In this document: piece after piece, positions 37,851 to 49,488 of the stretch
Layout: every line of letters begins with the position of its first letter
How positions within the stretch are numbered: position 1 is the first letter of the stretch
Source of the DNA: Glebionis coronaria
Taxonomy: Eukaryota; Streptophyta; Magnoliopsida; Asterales; Asteraceae
NCBI GenBank assembly: GCA_025667525.1
Contig: CM046876.1
Coordinates: forward strand, 481,388,557 to 481,452,556
Direction of reading: 5' to 3'
DNA: 64,000 nt
Notes under the pieces: generated by a model
Told to the model about the DNA's origin: nothing
The model's database searches: none
What the model saw: the letters and a program-made list of their open reading frames with translations, nothing else
Position numbers and translations under genes: made by a program

Positions 37851-38473
37851 TGTCATAATGACGTTTTATAAAATCTTGACAAATATGAATTGGACTACAA
37901 CCAATCACATTTAGTCCCAGATTGTACATTTCTATACATGACAGTTCTCAGAAAATTTTGATAGAACGCCCATACTTAGTCACATGCTTTCTCTTGTAAA
38001 TTATGTGGATTGAACCATATCCATCCACACCAATTGATATTAAACCTCAGTTGACTATACCTTTATGTTCTTCATAACAATCAAGTTCATACCCTCGCGT
38101 GGATGTCGTTTTCATGCTGATTATGTTCATGTCCCTTTATGAGGATTTCATTTTCAGCAAGGTGATGATGTTTTCATGCTAAGATACAGAAGGATTACAG
38201 TAAAATCCTATTTCATGATAAATCGTGTTCTTGTCTTCATCAATCAGGTATTCATACTGAACATCGATGAAACTCCGGTTAATCATACTTTTCAGTCTCT
38301 GTACAACCAGCATAAGTCTATGCAGGAATTACAGGCTATCATGTTACTCGGTTCAATTCAGTTTACTACCGTATAAAATCAATTTATTCTTTGATCATGT
38401 CAGACAAGCAACACCAGTATCGATCATCCCATAAAATTTCCACCAGTACAATGTATAGTATTGCATGTGTACC

Positions 38474-38612
38474 CCATGTACAGTGTCTCAGTTATACTCC
38501 ATGTACAGTATTTCACGTATACTCCACGTACAGTGTCTCAGATATGCTCCATGTGCAGTATTCATTTTGTACTTCATGTACAGTAGTCCAGGTGTACTCC
38601 AAGTACCCTACT
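38474..38612 (+). repeat. 25-bp minisatellite, five and a half units
   Basis: Units of 25 bases begin CCATGTACAGT and end TATACT or similar, diverged by a few bases each. Because 25 is not a multiple of three, all three frames are open across it, which creates the overlapping ORFs at 38391-38683. Confidence 0.9.
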
Positions 38613-41600
38613 CCATGGATATTTCTAATCGATCCTTAATCATCTCAGGCGTTTCCACTTGTCGATATTCTACCAGGTACTGATGCTGCTCGTGAGTTGA
38701 AGATTTTGCTAGATGCTGATGCCGCTAACACTTTGAAGACCTCACAATGCTGATGCTGTTTATACTATGAAGACTCTGCAGAAGAAGGACAAAAACAATA
38801 AATTTGAAATTTCTGCCAAGAATAAATTCAACCATCAGACACTACCATTCCTTTCAATACTTTTACATTCTCAGCTAGATGTCACACTTCACTCACTAAC
38901 CGTTCATTCAGAAGAGTGGGAACCGGAACCCAGCCGACCACTCAGCAAAATAGTCACATGAATCACGGTCATGATAATGACTGTCATAAAGTGACAGACA
39001 AAGCAGTAGGGACAACCATCGTACTTATAATTAATCAGCCAATAACCATCAGAACTCCGCCACGGACGTGACCAGAAATACAAGAGGTCAGTAGTCTAAC
39101 TGGTCCGCCAATCCTAGCAGTTACCAGAAATTCTTAACCTTATTCAGACTCACCCATTAAAATACATGTCTAGACAACAGGCAAGACACAGGTCCCAAGT
39201 ATTATTTCGGAAGACACTTGTCAGGACACCAGTCATAGTACACGTCATACGAATATCTTCTCAAAGTACGAGTCAAAACTCATAACTCCATATGTTTCTA
39301 AACCATGCCCTCAATGATTTAGGGCACCCTCCAAGGGGGATACACTCGTTATATCATGCCATGCATAAATCAGATAATTTGAAAATTCAGTCACCACCAC
39401 TGGATTATTATTCAGGTTAAACACGCAGTATTCACTCTGTGAGGTTACGGACGAACACATTCAGTGAAAAGTCCCCATGTTTACTTCACGTATTCCTATG
39501 TCAGCTTCATCTTAAATCAGGTAGTCACCTGTCTCTCAGCCAGAAAGGACTCAACAGTATCACCATATTTATTAAAGTTTTATTTTCAGTTAACGACGAG
39601 ATCCGTTTTACCAACCATGAACATATTCATTTTACTCCTGCCAGAAAAACCAGTACAAATTGTTCCAGCTTTACGAGCACGTGAATTATTATCTTTTAGC
39701 TGCGAAGACTTCTGGTGACCATTCATGATACGAATTTTGAAATTCCTTAAATTCATGATCAACAGATTATCCCAAAGTTTTCAGATGTAATTCCGGAAGG
39801 TTTTCCACAAATTCATTCCTGACCACAAGACAGAATTTAACATCGAGTTAGTCTCAAGAACGGAACCTGTTTTCAAAACTCTTTATTGCAAGGCTTCAAC
39901 TAAGTTAAAGAGGTGCAGCATTTGCTGCAAAAGTTACCGGAACGAGGCCTTATTCGCCTAACGCACCACCAGGAAGTGCACCGTTTATGTCTATCAGGAA
40001 GAAGGCTGGTATCATGAGATCATGTATCGACCACTAAATTTTTTTACAAGATCACCATTCTTAATCAATGTTCATTCCATAAATAGCAGGTTTATCTGAC
40101 CTGCTACGATGTCTTAAACATTTTCCAGAACAAATTTCCGATCATGCTACCATCAGTGGTGAGAGAAAGAACATGATGTTTCTAGACTGTTGTTGCACAT
40201 ATTACAGTCTCTCTAAAAATTTTGATTTTATACTTCTGAGCTCCCTAATGCTCCAGCTATATTATGAAATTATGAATAATTTTTTTTTCCATGACTCTCA
40301 GGCAATATCATCAGTATATTCATTGGTCACATTCTGATCTGCCTAATGCTAGAGAAGAACACGAGACTCATCTTCTCACAGTTGTACATAATCTTCAGTA
40401 TGAGTTATTTTTATACACAACTTTCCAGATATAAATCTCACTTGAACAAAGTGGCATTTCTGAGCCACCATATTTCAGCAGAAAGAAATTTCAGACAATC
40501 CTGCGCAGGTGAAGGCCATCAACTGATGGTCCCGACCGACGCCTGTGAGCGAAGTACAAACATTTCTAGAACTCAATTAACTGCTACCACATAAATTTCT
40601 GACAGTTCTCACTAAAAATTCTTCCATGACTATCCAACCAGATTTTCACCAGAATATCCCATGATCTCAAGTAGAATTTTGATGGAATCAGTATCACACA
40701 TTGATGCAGCTAGGTTCATATCTAATGCCTGCCATTCCAGCAGGTTTATGATAGAACGCCGTCAGGCTATCAAGTTATTACCACCAGTAGAAATTCTAGA
40801 CCGAAAGGAGACAAGACTCCATGGAGATTGCTATCAGTTTACCACAGACTCGGAAAAAGTATAATACTATCTGAGTCATTGTCGACCATGTAACCAACCT
40901 ATGTGTTTAATTTCACCCGGAAGGATTACACGGCAGCGGACTGCGGAAAATTCAGTAGTACATCGTACGATTTCAAGGCATTCCATCGACCATCATATCA
41001 AACATAATTCCTGTTCACGATCACGTGTATGTTTACGTACACTTTACGCTCATGTTTATTTCCACTTCCACGATTACGTCTCATTCGTAGTATGATGCTG
41101 TTTCAGTTCATGTCTTGTGCTATCTCATGATTTAAGCACACATTAGCATTCATAACATTTTTCACGTTCAAGTTCGTGTGCCATTTTGTGATACACGTTT
41201 CACAGTTTATTACCGAATACGATTACAAAAAGCTTGAGAAACCAGACTCAAGTTTAGCACCGTTTTTCATACTCAGGCAGATGTTTCAGTCTCAGGTCGT
41301 ATCGGTTGGCATTCCTTCCTCAGTCAGCATACGTTCATGATATGTCTAGTATCACGTTCACGACATATTCCATGCCAGCGTTCATCAGATGATCACGAAC
41401 TACGTTTTCAACATCTTGCTCAGAGATATAAATGTTATCTTTTCAGGATAATTGTACGTACCGTTTCATGTACCTTACATGCTATAACTTATTCATTCTA
41501 TCAGATTCAGAAAATCCATTTTAAGTATGGAACCAGAAACTATTCAGCATCATCAGGACAATATCATCAAGACCAAGATTTCTTTTATTATGTTTAGACC

Positions 41601-41880
41601 TTTTAAAGAATCGTTTCGAGCGGCAAGCCACTCGAAATGGAGGAGTCCATCCGGACCTCTCATTCCTTTTCCTTTAATAAATCTAGTTAAGTCCTTTCAG
41701 TCATGTCACGTTCCATGTTCCCTTCACCATGTCATGTTACATGATCACTTCAGTCATGTCATGTTTATACCTATCAGCAGCATTATGTCTTAGTTAGAAG
41801 AGAAATTATTCTTCAACTTATTTGTCCTTTAAGTTTACGTGTTCTTTCAGTTCTTATAGCTTCATCATCTTATTACCTTT

Positions 41881-41985
41881 AATTCGAGGACGAATTGTCC
41901 GTTTTAGAGGGGAAGGATTGTAAAACCACGATATTATCGCATCCTTAATTCGGGGACGAATTATTTTTTTTAGAGGGGAAGAATT
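41881..41985 (+). repeat. duplicated polypurine-tract/LTR junction
   Basis: A 67-bp block, AATTCGAGGACGAATTGTCC...AGAGGGGAAGGAT followed by TGTAAAAC (41881 on), is repeated as AATTCGGGGACGAATTA...AGAGGGGAAGAAT at 41948 on. The second copy joins the true 3' LTR at 41986; the first ends in an LTR-like TGTAAAACCACG stub. Confidence 0.85.
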
Positions 41986-44542
41986 GTAAAATCCGCTTTT
42001 AAAAATCCATGAAAATACATTATTACACGAAACCACAAATTTAAATCAACCTCCATGAATTAAATACACGACAAGAACATTTAATATCCGAATCCAAGTA
42101 CTGCGTATAATATGATTTCATGATAAATAAATAATACTGGATCACGAAATACGAACGCATAACACGACCCGTAGTACACGATAATTTTATAAAGGCGAAA
42201 ATAAAAAAATTATGCACATAGTATATGGGCTGGCGGTAAGAGATTTTTTCTTTTTTTTTAAAAAAAGGAAAATGTGGGCTTAAGGCCCATTTGGCAAAAA
42301 GAAAAAAACAGGTAAAAACCCTTTCCCCTCTTCACGATCAATAACAAAAAAAAGGAGAAACTAGGATTCTGTCTTGGTGGCCGCCGGCTGGAGTCACAAC
42401 CACAAGGGTTTCGAAATATTTCTGCATCAATGAATTCGTGTGTTTTCATCATTAAAACATCAATCTTACATCGGTAAACATGTTCTTCATTTAAATCTTA
42501 TTAAATCACGAATCAGTTTCTTTTAATCTAAACAAACGAATTGTTTTATGGTAATCACGAAATAATATGTAGGGGTGTCGGGTGTTGCTTTTCTCACAGA
42601 AAACAAGACCCAAAAGGGCCTCGGTGTGCCTACTGGTTGCCAGCCGTGACCCACAAAAGGAATGGTGGTGGTTGTTTGATGTCAGTCGCAACCAAAAACC
42701 TCCAAACGGGGTGTATTATGTGTAAACAATAGGAAAACGTGGGCAACTGGGGTGTTTGGTTCACAGACTGGAAGTATAGACATTAAGGGGGTGTTTGGGT
42801 CTGTAAACAAAATAGAAAAATAAAGAAAGCAGTGGGAAAAATGGGTTTCAGCAGTGGGAAATATAGACAGAAAATAATGAGTTTTGTTTAAGTTTAGTGA
42901 CAGTTTTCGTGACACTAAGTGCTGTCGCAGAATTGTCATATGTGCAGTTTTTTCTATTTTTAAAACTCAGCTTTTAGTGACAGTTTTTAGCGACAGTTTT
43001 TCTGTCGCAGATTCAAATAGACAGATTTTATATATTTTGTTGATTTGTTTAGTGCGACCGAGAAGGGTTATCTCGGTAGGCTCGGGGAAAAATTATAATA
43101 AATAAGATGAAGATTTTATATTATACCTCTTATCATTTGTTTTATAAATATTTTAAATTGAATTTTAAATGAGTTAAATTAAAATAGGTTTTAATATTTT
43201 AAAAAGGTATAATTTTATTATATGAATTAAATGACTTTGAAAACTTTATAATTTAGGAAACCTTATATTATTTACGGGTCAATTATTATAGTATTAATAT
43301 CACGTCAAAATACGTTCGTGTTGTAACTATTAGTAGGTTGTTAATATATCATAAGAATTATTAAAAGTTTAGAATCATCTTTTAATATACGCACATATTT
43401 CCAGAATATAATAAATAAGAAGCCAATAAGAACAGTAAATTCAACACAATCAGATAACTTATTTTCGCGTACGTTATTTATGTAGTAACCATGAAGTCGG
43501 ATAGATCCTTCAGCTTTCGGTCTTATTTCATTACTGGACACGAGGTACGGATTTCCGTCCTTTCAGTAAGGACTTCCTTTTTTTATGCATGATTAGGATT
43601 CCCGGTCTTCAGCCAAATGTTTTTCCCTAGTATATGTTTAAGCTTATCAGTAATCATGTTAATAACTAAATAAATTGCCTGAGCATTATATACAAGCATG
43701 ACCAGTTTATGTACTAGTTACGGAGGTACCGTAACCACGGCACTAGAGGCACCGGTGTCGTGACTCACATGCAGGAGAGTGATATCCTGCATCGTCCCAC
43801 TCATGTTCAGGTTGGCCATTTTTATATGTATGTTTAGTAGGGCGTATGGATGCATCCTAGGCTTATCAGTTTACAAGTTATCAGGGTGAATGTGGTGTGT
43901 GCTCTACATCCTTCAAATTGGAGCTGATCCCTCCACCCAGCACAGTATTTAGAGGTCACCCCTCTACAGCATGACGAGGTCACCCCTCCAGTTATTCATG
44001 CAACGTTGTTACAGCACATGACCTATATAAGCTCTGACAATTAAAATACAGTAAATGCATGTTTTCAGTTTTAACAGATAATAGTTCAGCTTTATTATTT
44101 TATAAGTCAGGCTTTACAGATTATGCACAGATTTCCGCTGCAACTTTACTTATCAGTCTTACAGCTTCAGTATTCTATCATCTGTTTCATTCAGTATATT
44201 CTTATCATGCATTATATCCGTTCACTGAGCGTTATGCTCAGCCGTAGTTCCTTTCATGTTCTAACGGCAGGTACACCAGGACGCTCTTAGGATTCTAAAA
44301 GCATGTGCATTTGGATGGGAGTTATCTAGACTTCTTACTTCATGCACTTCTTACCTTATTCTACTTATTTGGACATTGTTTAGTCCTTTCCTGTAGTATT
44401 TTATTTTTCATGTTTTGAGCTTACTGATGTTTGATTCCGATAACTCCTTTATGGTCAGTTAATGTTTTAGGACATTTACCTTATGCTTTGATGACACGCC
44501 ATAAATACACGTAATGGTCCACTTTCCAAGTGGGGTGTTACA
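41986..44542 (+). repeat. 3' LTR of Gypsy element C
   Basis: The 2557-bp LTR starts TGTAAAATCCGC and ends GGGGTGTTACA, nearly identical to 34830-37401. Confidence 0.93.
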
Positions 44543-44547
44543 AACAC

Positions 44548-46795
44548 AGTATTTGTTAATGCATTACCAAAGACGTGGCACAATTTCTGCCAAAGCTTGA
44601 GAAATGCTGATTACATCAAAGATTGTGATCTGGCCTCTCTTTTTGGGAAACTAAAATATGAAGAAAACCTAGTTGATAGGATTTATGAAGGCTCAAGCAA
44701 GAGTAAGGCATTAACCATTGCTACACCCTTGTCTACATCCTTCTTCAGTGAGTCTGTCATCAAAGACTACCAAGATAGTTCTAATGATGAAGAAGACACA
44801 AGAACTAGTGAGGAATATCTGAATGACCTCAAAGAGGAATTTCATGAAAGAGCACTTCTGGCCAAGTCTAGGAGGTTCTTTAAGAAAGGAGGCAAGTTCT
44901 CCAGCACCACAAAAGCTTCAGTTGACACTGAATGCTACAAATGCGGAAGACTGGTCACTTTGCTAGGGATTGTTACTCCAAAACATCCATTCCTTCTTAT
45001 TCCTCACTAGCTCAATCAAGACCATCTGATCAATCATCCTTTCAACCAAAACAAATTGCTTCAACTTCTTTCAGCAAAACAGGGTTGAACTTCGACCAAC
45101 AAAAGACTTTGAGGCAAAATACAAAGAAATCAAGGCTAGACTGGCTCTCATGAGCACTGAAAGTTCTTCTTCCAAGGCTCCCAAGAAAGATAAGAACAAA
45201 GGTCTCATTGCTGAAGCCTATGAATGGGATGAAGAAGATGTCTCTTCGGATGATGATGAATTGGTAAATGTGAAAGTGATAATGGCACTTGCTGATGATG
45301 AAGGGTCAAACTCCAATGTTGTGGCCAGAGAAAGTGCCAGAAATAGTGAATGGGTCAATATCACAATAAAAAAGGTACAAACTCTTCTTGAATTAGAAGA
45401 TAAAGATGACATTAAATTTTTCTTTGATTACCTGTGTATTGATCTGAAATTTGTTGAAGAACAAAGAAACAATTTGCTTGAAAAATATCATAAACTTGTT
45501 CTAAAACTTGATGATTTTGAAAGTAAGCTAATAGAGCTAAAAGAAGCTAAACTTGTTAAATCTTGGCTTGATACTCTGATAGGGTAAATCAATGCATCAA
45601 TGAACAAATTCCTGCTCAAAAAAGAAAAATGCTTGGTGCTGAAGGATCCTCCAGCACCAACTCCATTGTCTTTGTCAAAGCCTCAAATGAGGACGGTAGC
45701 TCGATCCCTGACGTTGTAAGGTCAAGTGAAGATAATTTACTAAATCATGACACTGGACGTATCCTTCTTCCTGAGTTGCAAGCAAATGCTGACACTTAAG
45801 CACATGTTGAATCTTCAATTACTGAAGATGACTCAAATGATGATTTAGAGAATGAAGTAAGTACCCCACTTCCTCCGTTAGAGAAGCTGGCTGGTGCTAA
45901 ACCCTCTACTGGACCAAAATCAATCCAGTCAATCATCAAGTCTCACACAACACACAAGGGTAAGTCTCCTAAACATGTCAAAATTGACACTTCAAAGAAC
46001 TCTTCAGCTCCTATTGAAGGTTCACATATGGGAACTACCTATTTAATTTCAATAAATAAACGGAAGAATGCTAGATCTGAGGAAGATGAGAGAATGTCTC
46101 TTGTCATGCAAGAGATCAATGATCTCAAATTGCAACTCAGGCAACAACAAACACCAACTTGATTCAGAGATGAACCTTCAAACTCTCCCTATTACAAGTA
46201 CAAGACACAATTTAAAAGGGCTTGTGATCTATGTGGTCTAAACAACCATCTCACTAAAACTTGCCTAAATGTGATTTATTGTACTAAATGTGAGAGGACT
46301 GACCATCGCATTTATGAACATACTCAATATATGCTTGCTAAAACTAGTGCTGATGCTCACAACACTTAAGCATCTCATTCTAGGCGAAATATGCCTTTCC
46401 CACCATGCATTCATTGTGGTATGGGCAATCATCATTCAGATGACTGTTACTACTATCCTGTTTGTGATATTTGTGGAAGTTATGACCATGACACTCATGG
46501 ACATAATCGAGTTATCTCTCTCAGAAGAGGCATCAAACCAAGGAACCCAAACTCTATTGTCAAATGTTGTGAAACTTGTGGAAGTAATGTCCACACTACA
46601 TCTGATCATAATCATATAGAGTGGTTCAAAATAGGTGAAGCCATTCAGGTTAAGAAAGCAAAAGCTGTTCAATCCTCTCCTTCTTCTTATGAGCAATCTT
46701 ATTCATCCTCATCTAAAGGATCATTCAGATCTAGAACACCTTCTAGGTCTAAAACACCCACCCATCAAAGGTGGGTTTCAAAACAAAACTGACCA
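44548..46795 (+). pseudogene. Sirevirus gag C-terminal half with several zinc knuckles
   Basis: It continues gag from the Gypsy C insertion (VFVNALPKTWHNFCQSL). An acidic region is followed by a CCHC knuckle near 44929-44970 whose frame is broken by a 1-base loss after CYKCGR. An acidic, coiled-coil-like stretch follows (45150-45587, LVLKLDDFESKLIELKEAK). Then come more Cys-His modules: CDLCGLNNHLTKTC (about 46230-46271), CIHCGMGNHHSDDC (46406-46447), CDICGSYDHDTHGH and CETCGSNVHTTSDH. Premature stops are at about 45797, 46159 and 46368. The several knuckles before the protease are a feature I associate with composite-family Sireviruses. Confidence 0.88.
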
Positions 46796-46877
46796 TTTCC
46801 TTAACTTGTGTAGTGTGATCTCAGGAAGCCTATTTGGTACTTGGATAGTGGCTGCTCAAGGCATATGGCTGGCACTA
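46796..46877 (+). pseudogene. Sirevirus protease start, split by Gypsy D
   Basis: The active-site block WYLDSGCSRHMAG is encoded at about 46831-46869, eight bases before Gypsy element D begins. Protease continues from 56764 on the other side. Confidence 0.85.
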
Positions 46878-49469
46878 TGTGACAACCGTGGTTTTGAGGT
46901 TCGTCACTTGGTCTTACTCTTAGGTTATTTTATGTGTGCTTATTTTATTTGTGTGTTTACGTGTTTATTTTGTGTGAACGAGGTTGGTGTGGTTATCGTT
47001 TATGAGTATAGATTACTCATAAGTAAATCCAGGAACGGTTATTTCATGTTCATGAACTCACAAGTGGTGACTATTAAATGAAATAGTGATATTTTGGTGT
47101 TTACGTATATGTATATGTATTATAGAAAATCGTATTTTTACAATTTACGGTTTAGCATTTAGAGGTCTCGGATGAGGTAATTAGTCATATGGATATTGTT
47201 CGGGATGGTTTTAAGTCATTTAGGACTTAGTTATAAAGTTTATTTCAAAATTTGAGATTTTTTTTAAAAGTGTATATTTTACGTCTTTTACGGTAAAACG
47301 CGTAAATTTGACTAGTTTTACGGTTTTGAGGTTTTGGGAGCTTTAGGAGCTGAAATAAATTAAGGTAAATTAAGGTAATATTATTAATACATATATTAAT
47401 AATAAAAATAAATAAAAAACGAATTTTGAGGGGTATGGTCGGTTTAAAAAAAAGAAAGAAAAAGGAAAAAGAGGAAAAAAGGAAACAAGTGTTATACTTG
47501 GACAAGGATTGTTTTGCTATATAAGAAACCCCCACACTTATACCAAACGAATTATATTCATTCCCTGGAGTTTATAGTCGACTTATAGAAGAGAAAAATT
47601 AGGGTTCTTCATAAAATTAGGGTTTTCTCATCTTCCATTAATTTAAAGGTAAATCTTCAAAACCCTTTTCATATTAAATTGTTTTTATGTTTAATTAATC
47701 ATTATTATGATGGATTAGGGTTAGGGTTTATATAAAATCAGTAAATTAATGATGTTATAATCATAATATGATGATCATATAATCTAGGACTTGTATTAGA
47801 TAAGGTTATGGGTAATTAATTAGTTCAATTTGTTTAAACCCGTTTTTAAAAACTGGGCAGATTTTGAGTCAATGGTTTTGATCATATCGGGAGTTCTATG
47901 AACTCTTATTTTACGATCCACGTACCCCTGGAAATATATTTGAAGTAGCTTTCCAATGAAAGAAACGAGAACTAAATTGGAGGTCGGGAAGTGGGTCAAA
48001 AACAGGTTACAACAGTCGGAGGTCAAAACAGTTTTGAATTCAGCCTGTTTTCTTTTTAAGTTTTGGGTTGTTTGGGGTACTTAGGGTTGCATTGGGATCT
48101 TCTCACGAACGTGAGAGATGGTTTATATATTGTAGTAAGTATCTGCACTTGGGATAAGGTTGTGGTTTAGGGTAAGACCCCTTAATTGTAACAAACTTTT
48201 AGTATGTTTAAAATCAGGAAATCTGGAATGACAAAAGTATATATATATATATATCTGGGCCTTAACAGTAGCTTTAAGGTTAGGGCAAGTGGGAGGTGTT
48301 AGCCAACATATGTAACGGTATGAATATTTCTTTTACAGAGATCATGGGTATGTTTAAGGGGGAGTTTGGCTTATAGTTTGGAGACCTAAAACTGGGACTG
48401 TTTTGGGTAAAATGTTAACGGGACGGGTTATGAAGTAAAACGAGTTAAGGACTTTATAGAGGGGTGTAATGAGATGCTTAGAGCATATATATGAGGTATA
48501 TATATGGGGTAAGGTTAGATGTCCATCATAGGTTGATGAGCCATTTTAGTGTTTGGTTCATGTTTTGATTTTGTGTTTTTGGTTTGTTAGCTTTTTGCTA
48601 GTGCGCGAATGTTTGGGGAAGTTCAATCAGGTGAGTTTCATAGTCCCATGTTTATTATTGATTTTGAATTCCAGATGGGATGGAAGAGACACTGTGTTGA
48701 GTTATTTCTAAATTGTTGCTGTGAATGTTTTTATGGTTGTGATGGACTTGTGTGTACACTTATGTGATTAACTGCTATGTGATTCTTGATTGTGTATGAT
48801 TTGGATCGGGGGACATGTGCCGTCTCAGTTATTGTGGTTTGACAAGGTAGTGGCCTTGTGGTTTGCCAAGGTAGTGGCCTTGGGATAGGTACATAGTGTG
48901 ATCATCTATGGTACCATGATGTTGTTTGGCAAGGTAGGAGCCTTGGATTGGTTTGGTATGATTAATCTTGATTGATAGTTGTTAATGCATATTTGTAGCA
49001 CATTGTCCATATGTTATTGTGTTGATGTTTGATATTCACAGATTATAACTGTTTTAGCGTTGGAGTCTAAACCTATGACTCTCACCAACTTTATGTTGAC
49101 GTGTTTTAGTGTCTCTTTTAGGTGAGAATGTGGTTAAGCTTGAGGATAGAAGTGACTAGACTTGGATGCCTTAGGATTGCATATAGAAGGAGATCCCTGT
49201 TCCTTCTTAGTTTACCTTTATGTTTTTTTGATAAGTGATACATGTTGGCACCTATATGTTTGTTTGGTTTATGTTTATTGTTTGTCTTGGGTAAGTGGTA
49301 GGACTGTTACCTACTTACCTAGACTCCTGCTATGTTGAGATATTGTCATGACCTTTGTGTCGCCATTTATGACGTTATAGTTGCATTTTAGTTTTCTCTA
49401 TAGAGACACCGTTTGTTGTGATGATATCCATACGTCGCGCCCCATATTCCGCCATGGTGGGGTGTGAAA
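46878..49469 (+). repeat. 5' LTR of Gypsy element D
   Basis: The 2592-bp LTR starts TGTGACAACCGTGG. Includes AATTAGGGTTT words near 47600-47625 and two copies of the CAAGGTAGTGGCCTTG hairpin unit (about 48843-48881) that is expanded to five at 15581. Confidence 0.94.
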
Positions 49470-49488
49470 GAATGGTATCAGAGACAAT

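Larger units (their letters stand above)
37418..41972 (+). pseudogene. Gypsy element C interior, decayed gag-pol
   Basis: No frame is open for more than about 90 codons. RT traces are at about 39920-40045: ERGLIRL, then KKAGIMRSCIDH in another frame. These correspond to the conserved Gypsy RT block around the (K)KDGS-type motif and CIDY. The leader has repeated GTGAACCGACCCA words (about 37635-37830) and a 25-bp repeat array (38474-38612). The numerous stops and frame changes exclude any protein. Confidence 0.7.
34830..44542 (+). mobile_element. Gypsy element C (9.7 kb), non-autonomous
   Basis: The LTRs lie at 34830-37401 and 41986-44542, and a perfect 5-bp target duplication AACAC flanks it (34825-34829 and 44543-44547). 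The primer-binding site TGGTATCAGAGC is at 37406-37417 and the polypurine tract AGAGGGGAAGAAT at about 41973-41985. The interior of about 4.6 kb has no ORF above 90 codons, although reverse-transcriptase traces remain. LTRs are about 98 percent alike over the first 250 bases by eye, so the insertion is recent while the coding part is long dead. Confidence 0.93.

Noticed and set aside
38391..38683. Two overlapping ORFs of 72-82 codons
   Set aside because: They are by-products of a 25-bp repeat, which opens all three frames.
45150..45587. 145-codon acidic ORF as an independent gene
   Set aside because: It lies in line between two gag parts of the Sirevirus and is part of that decayed gag.
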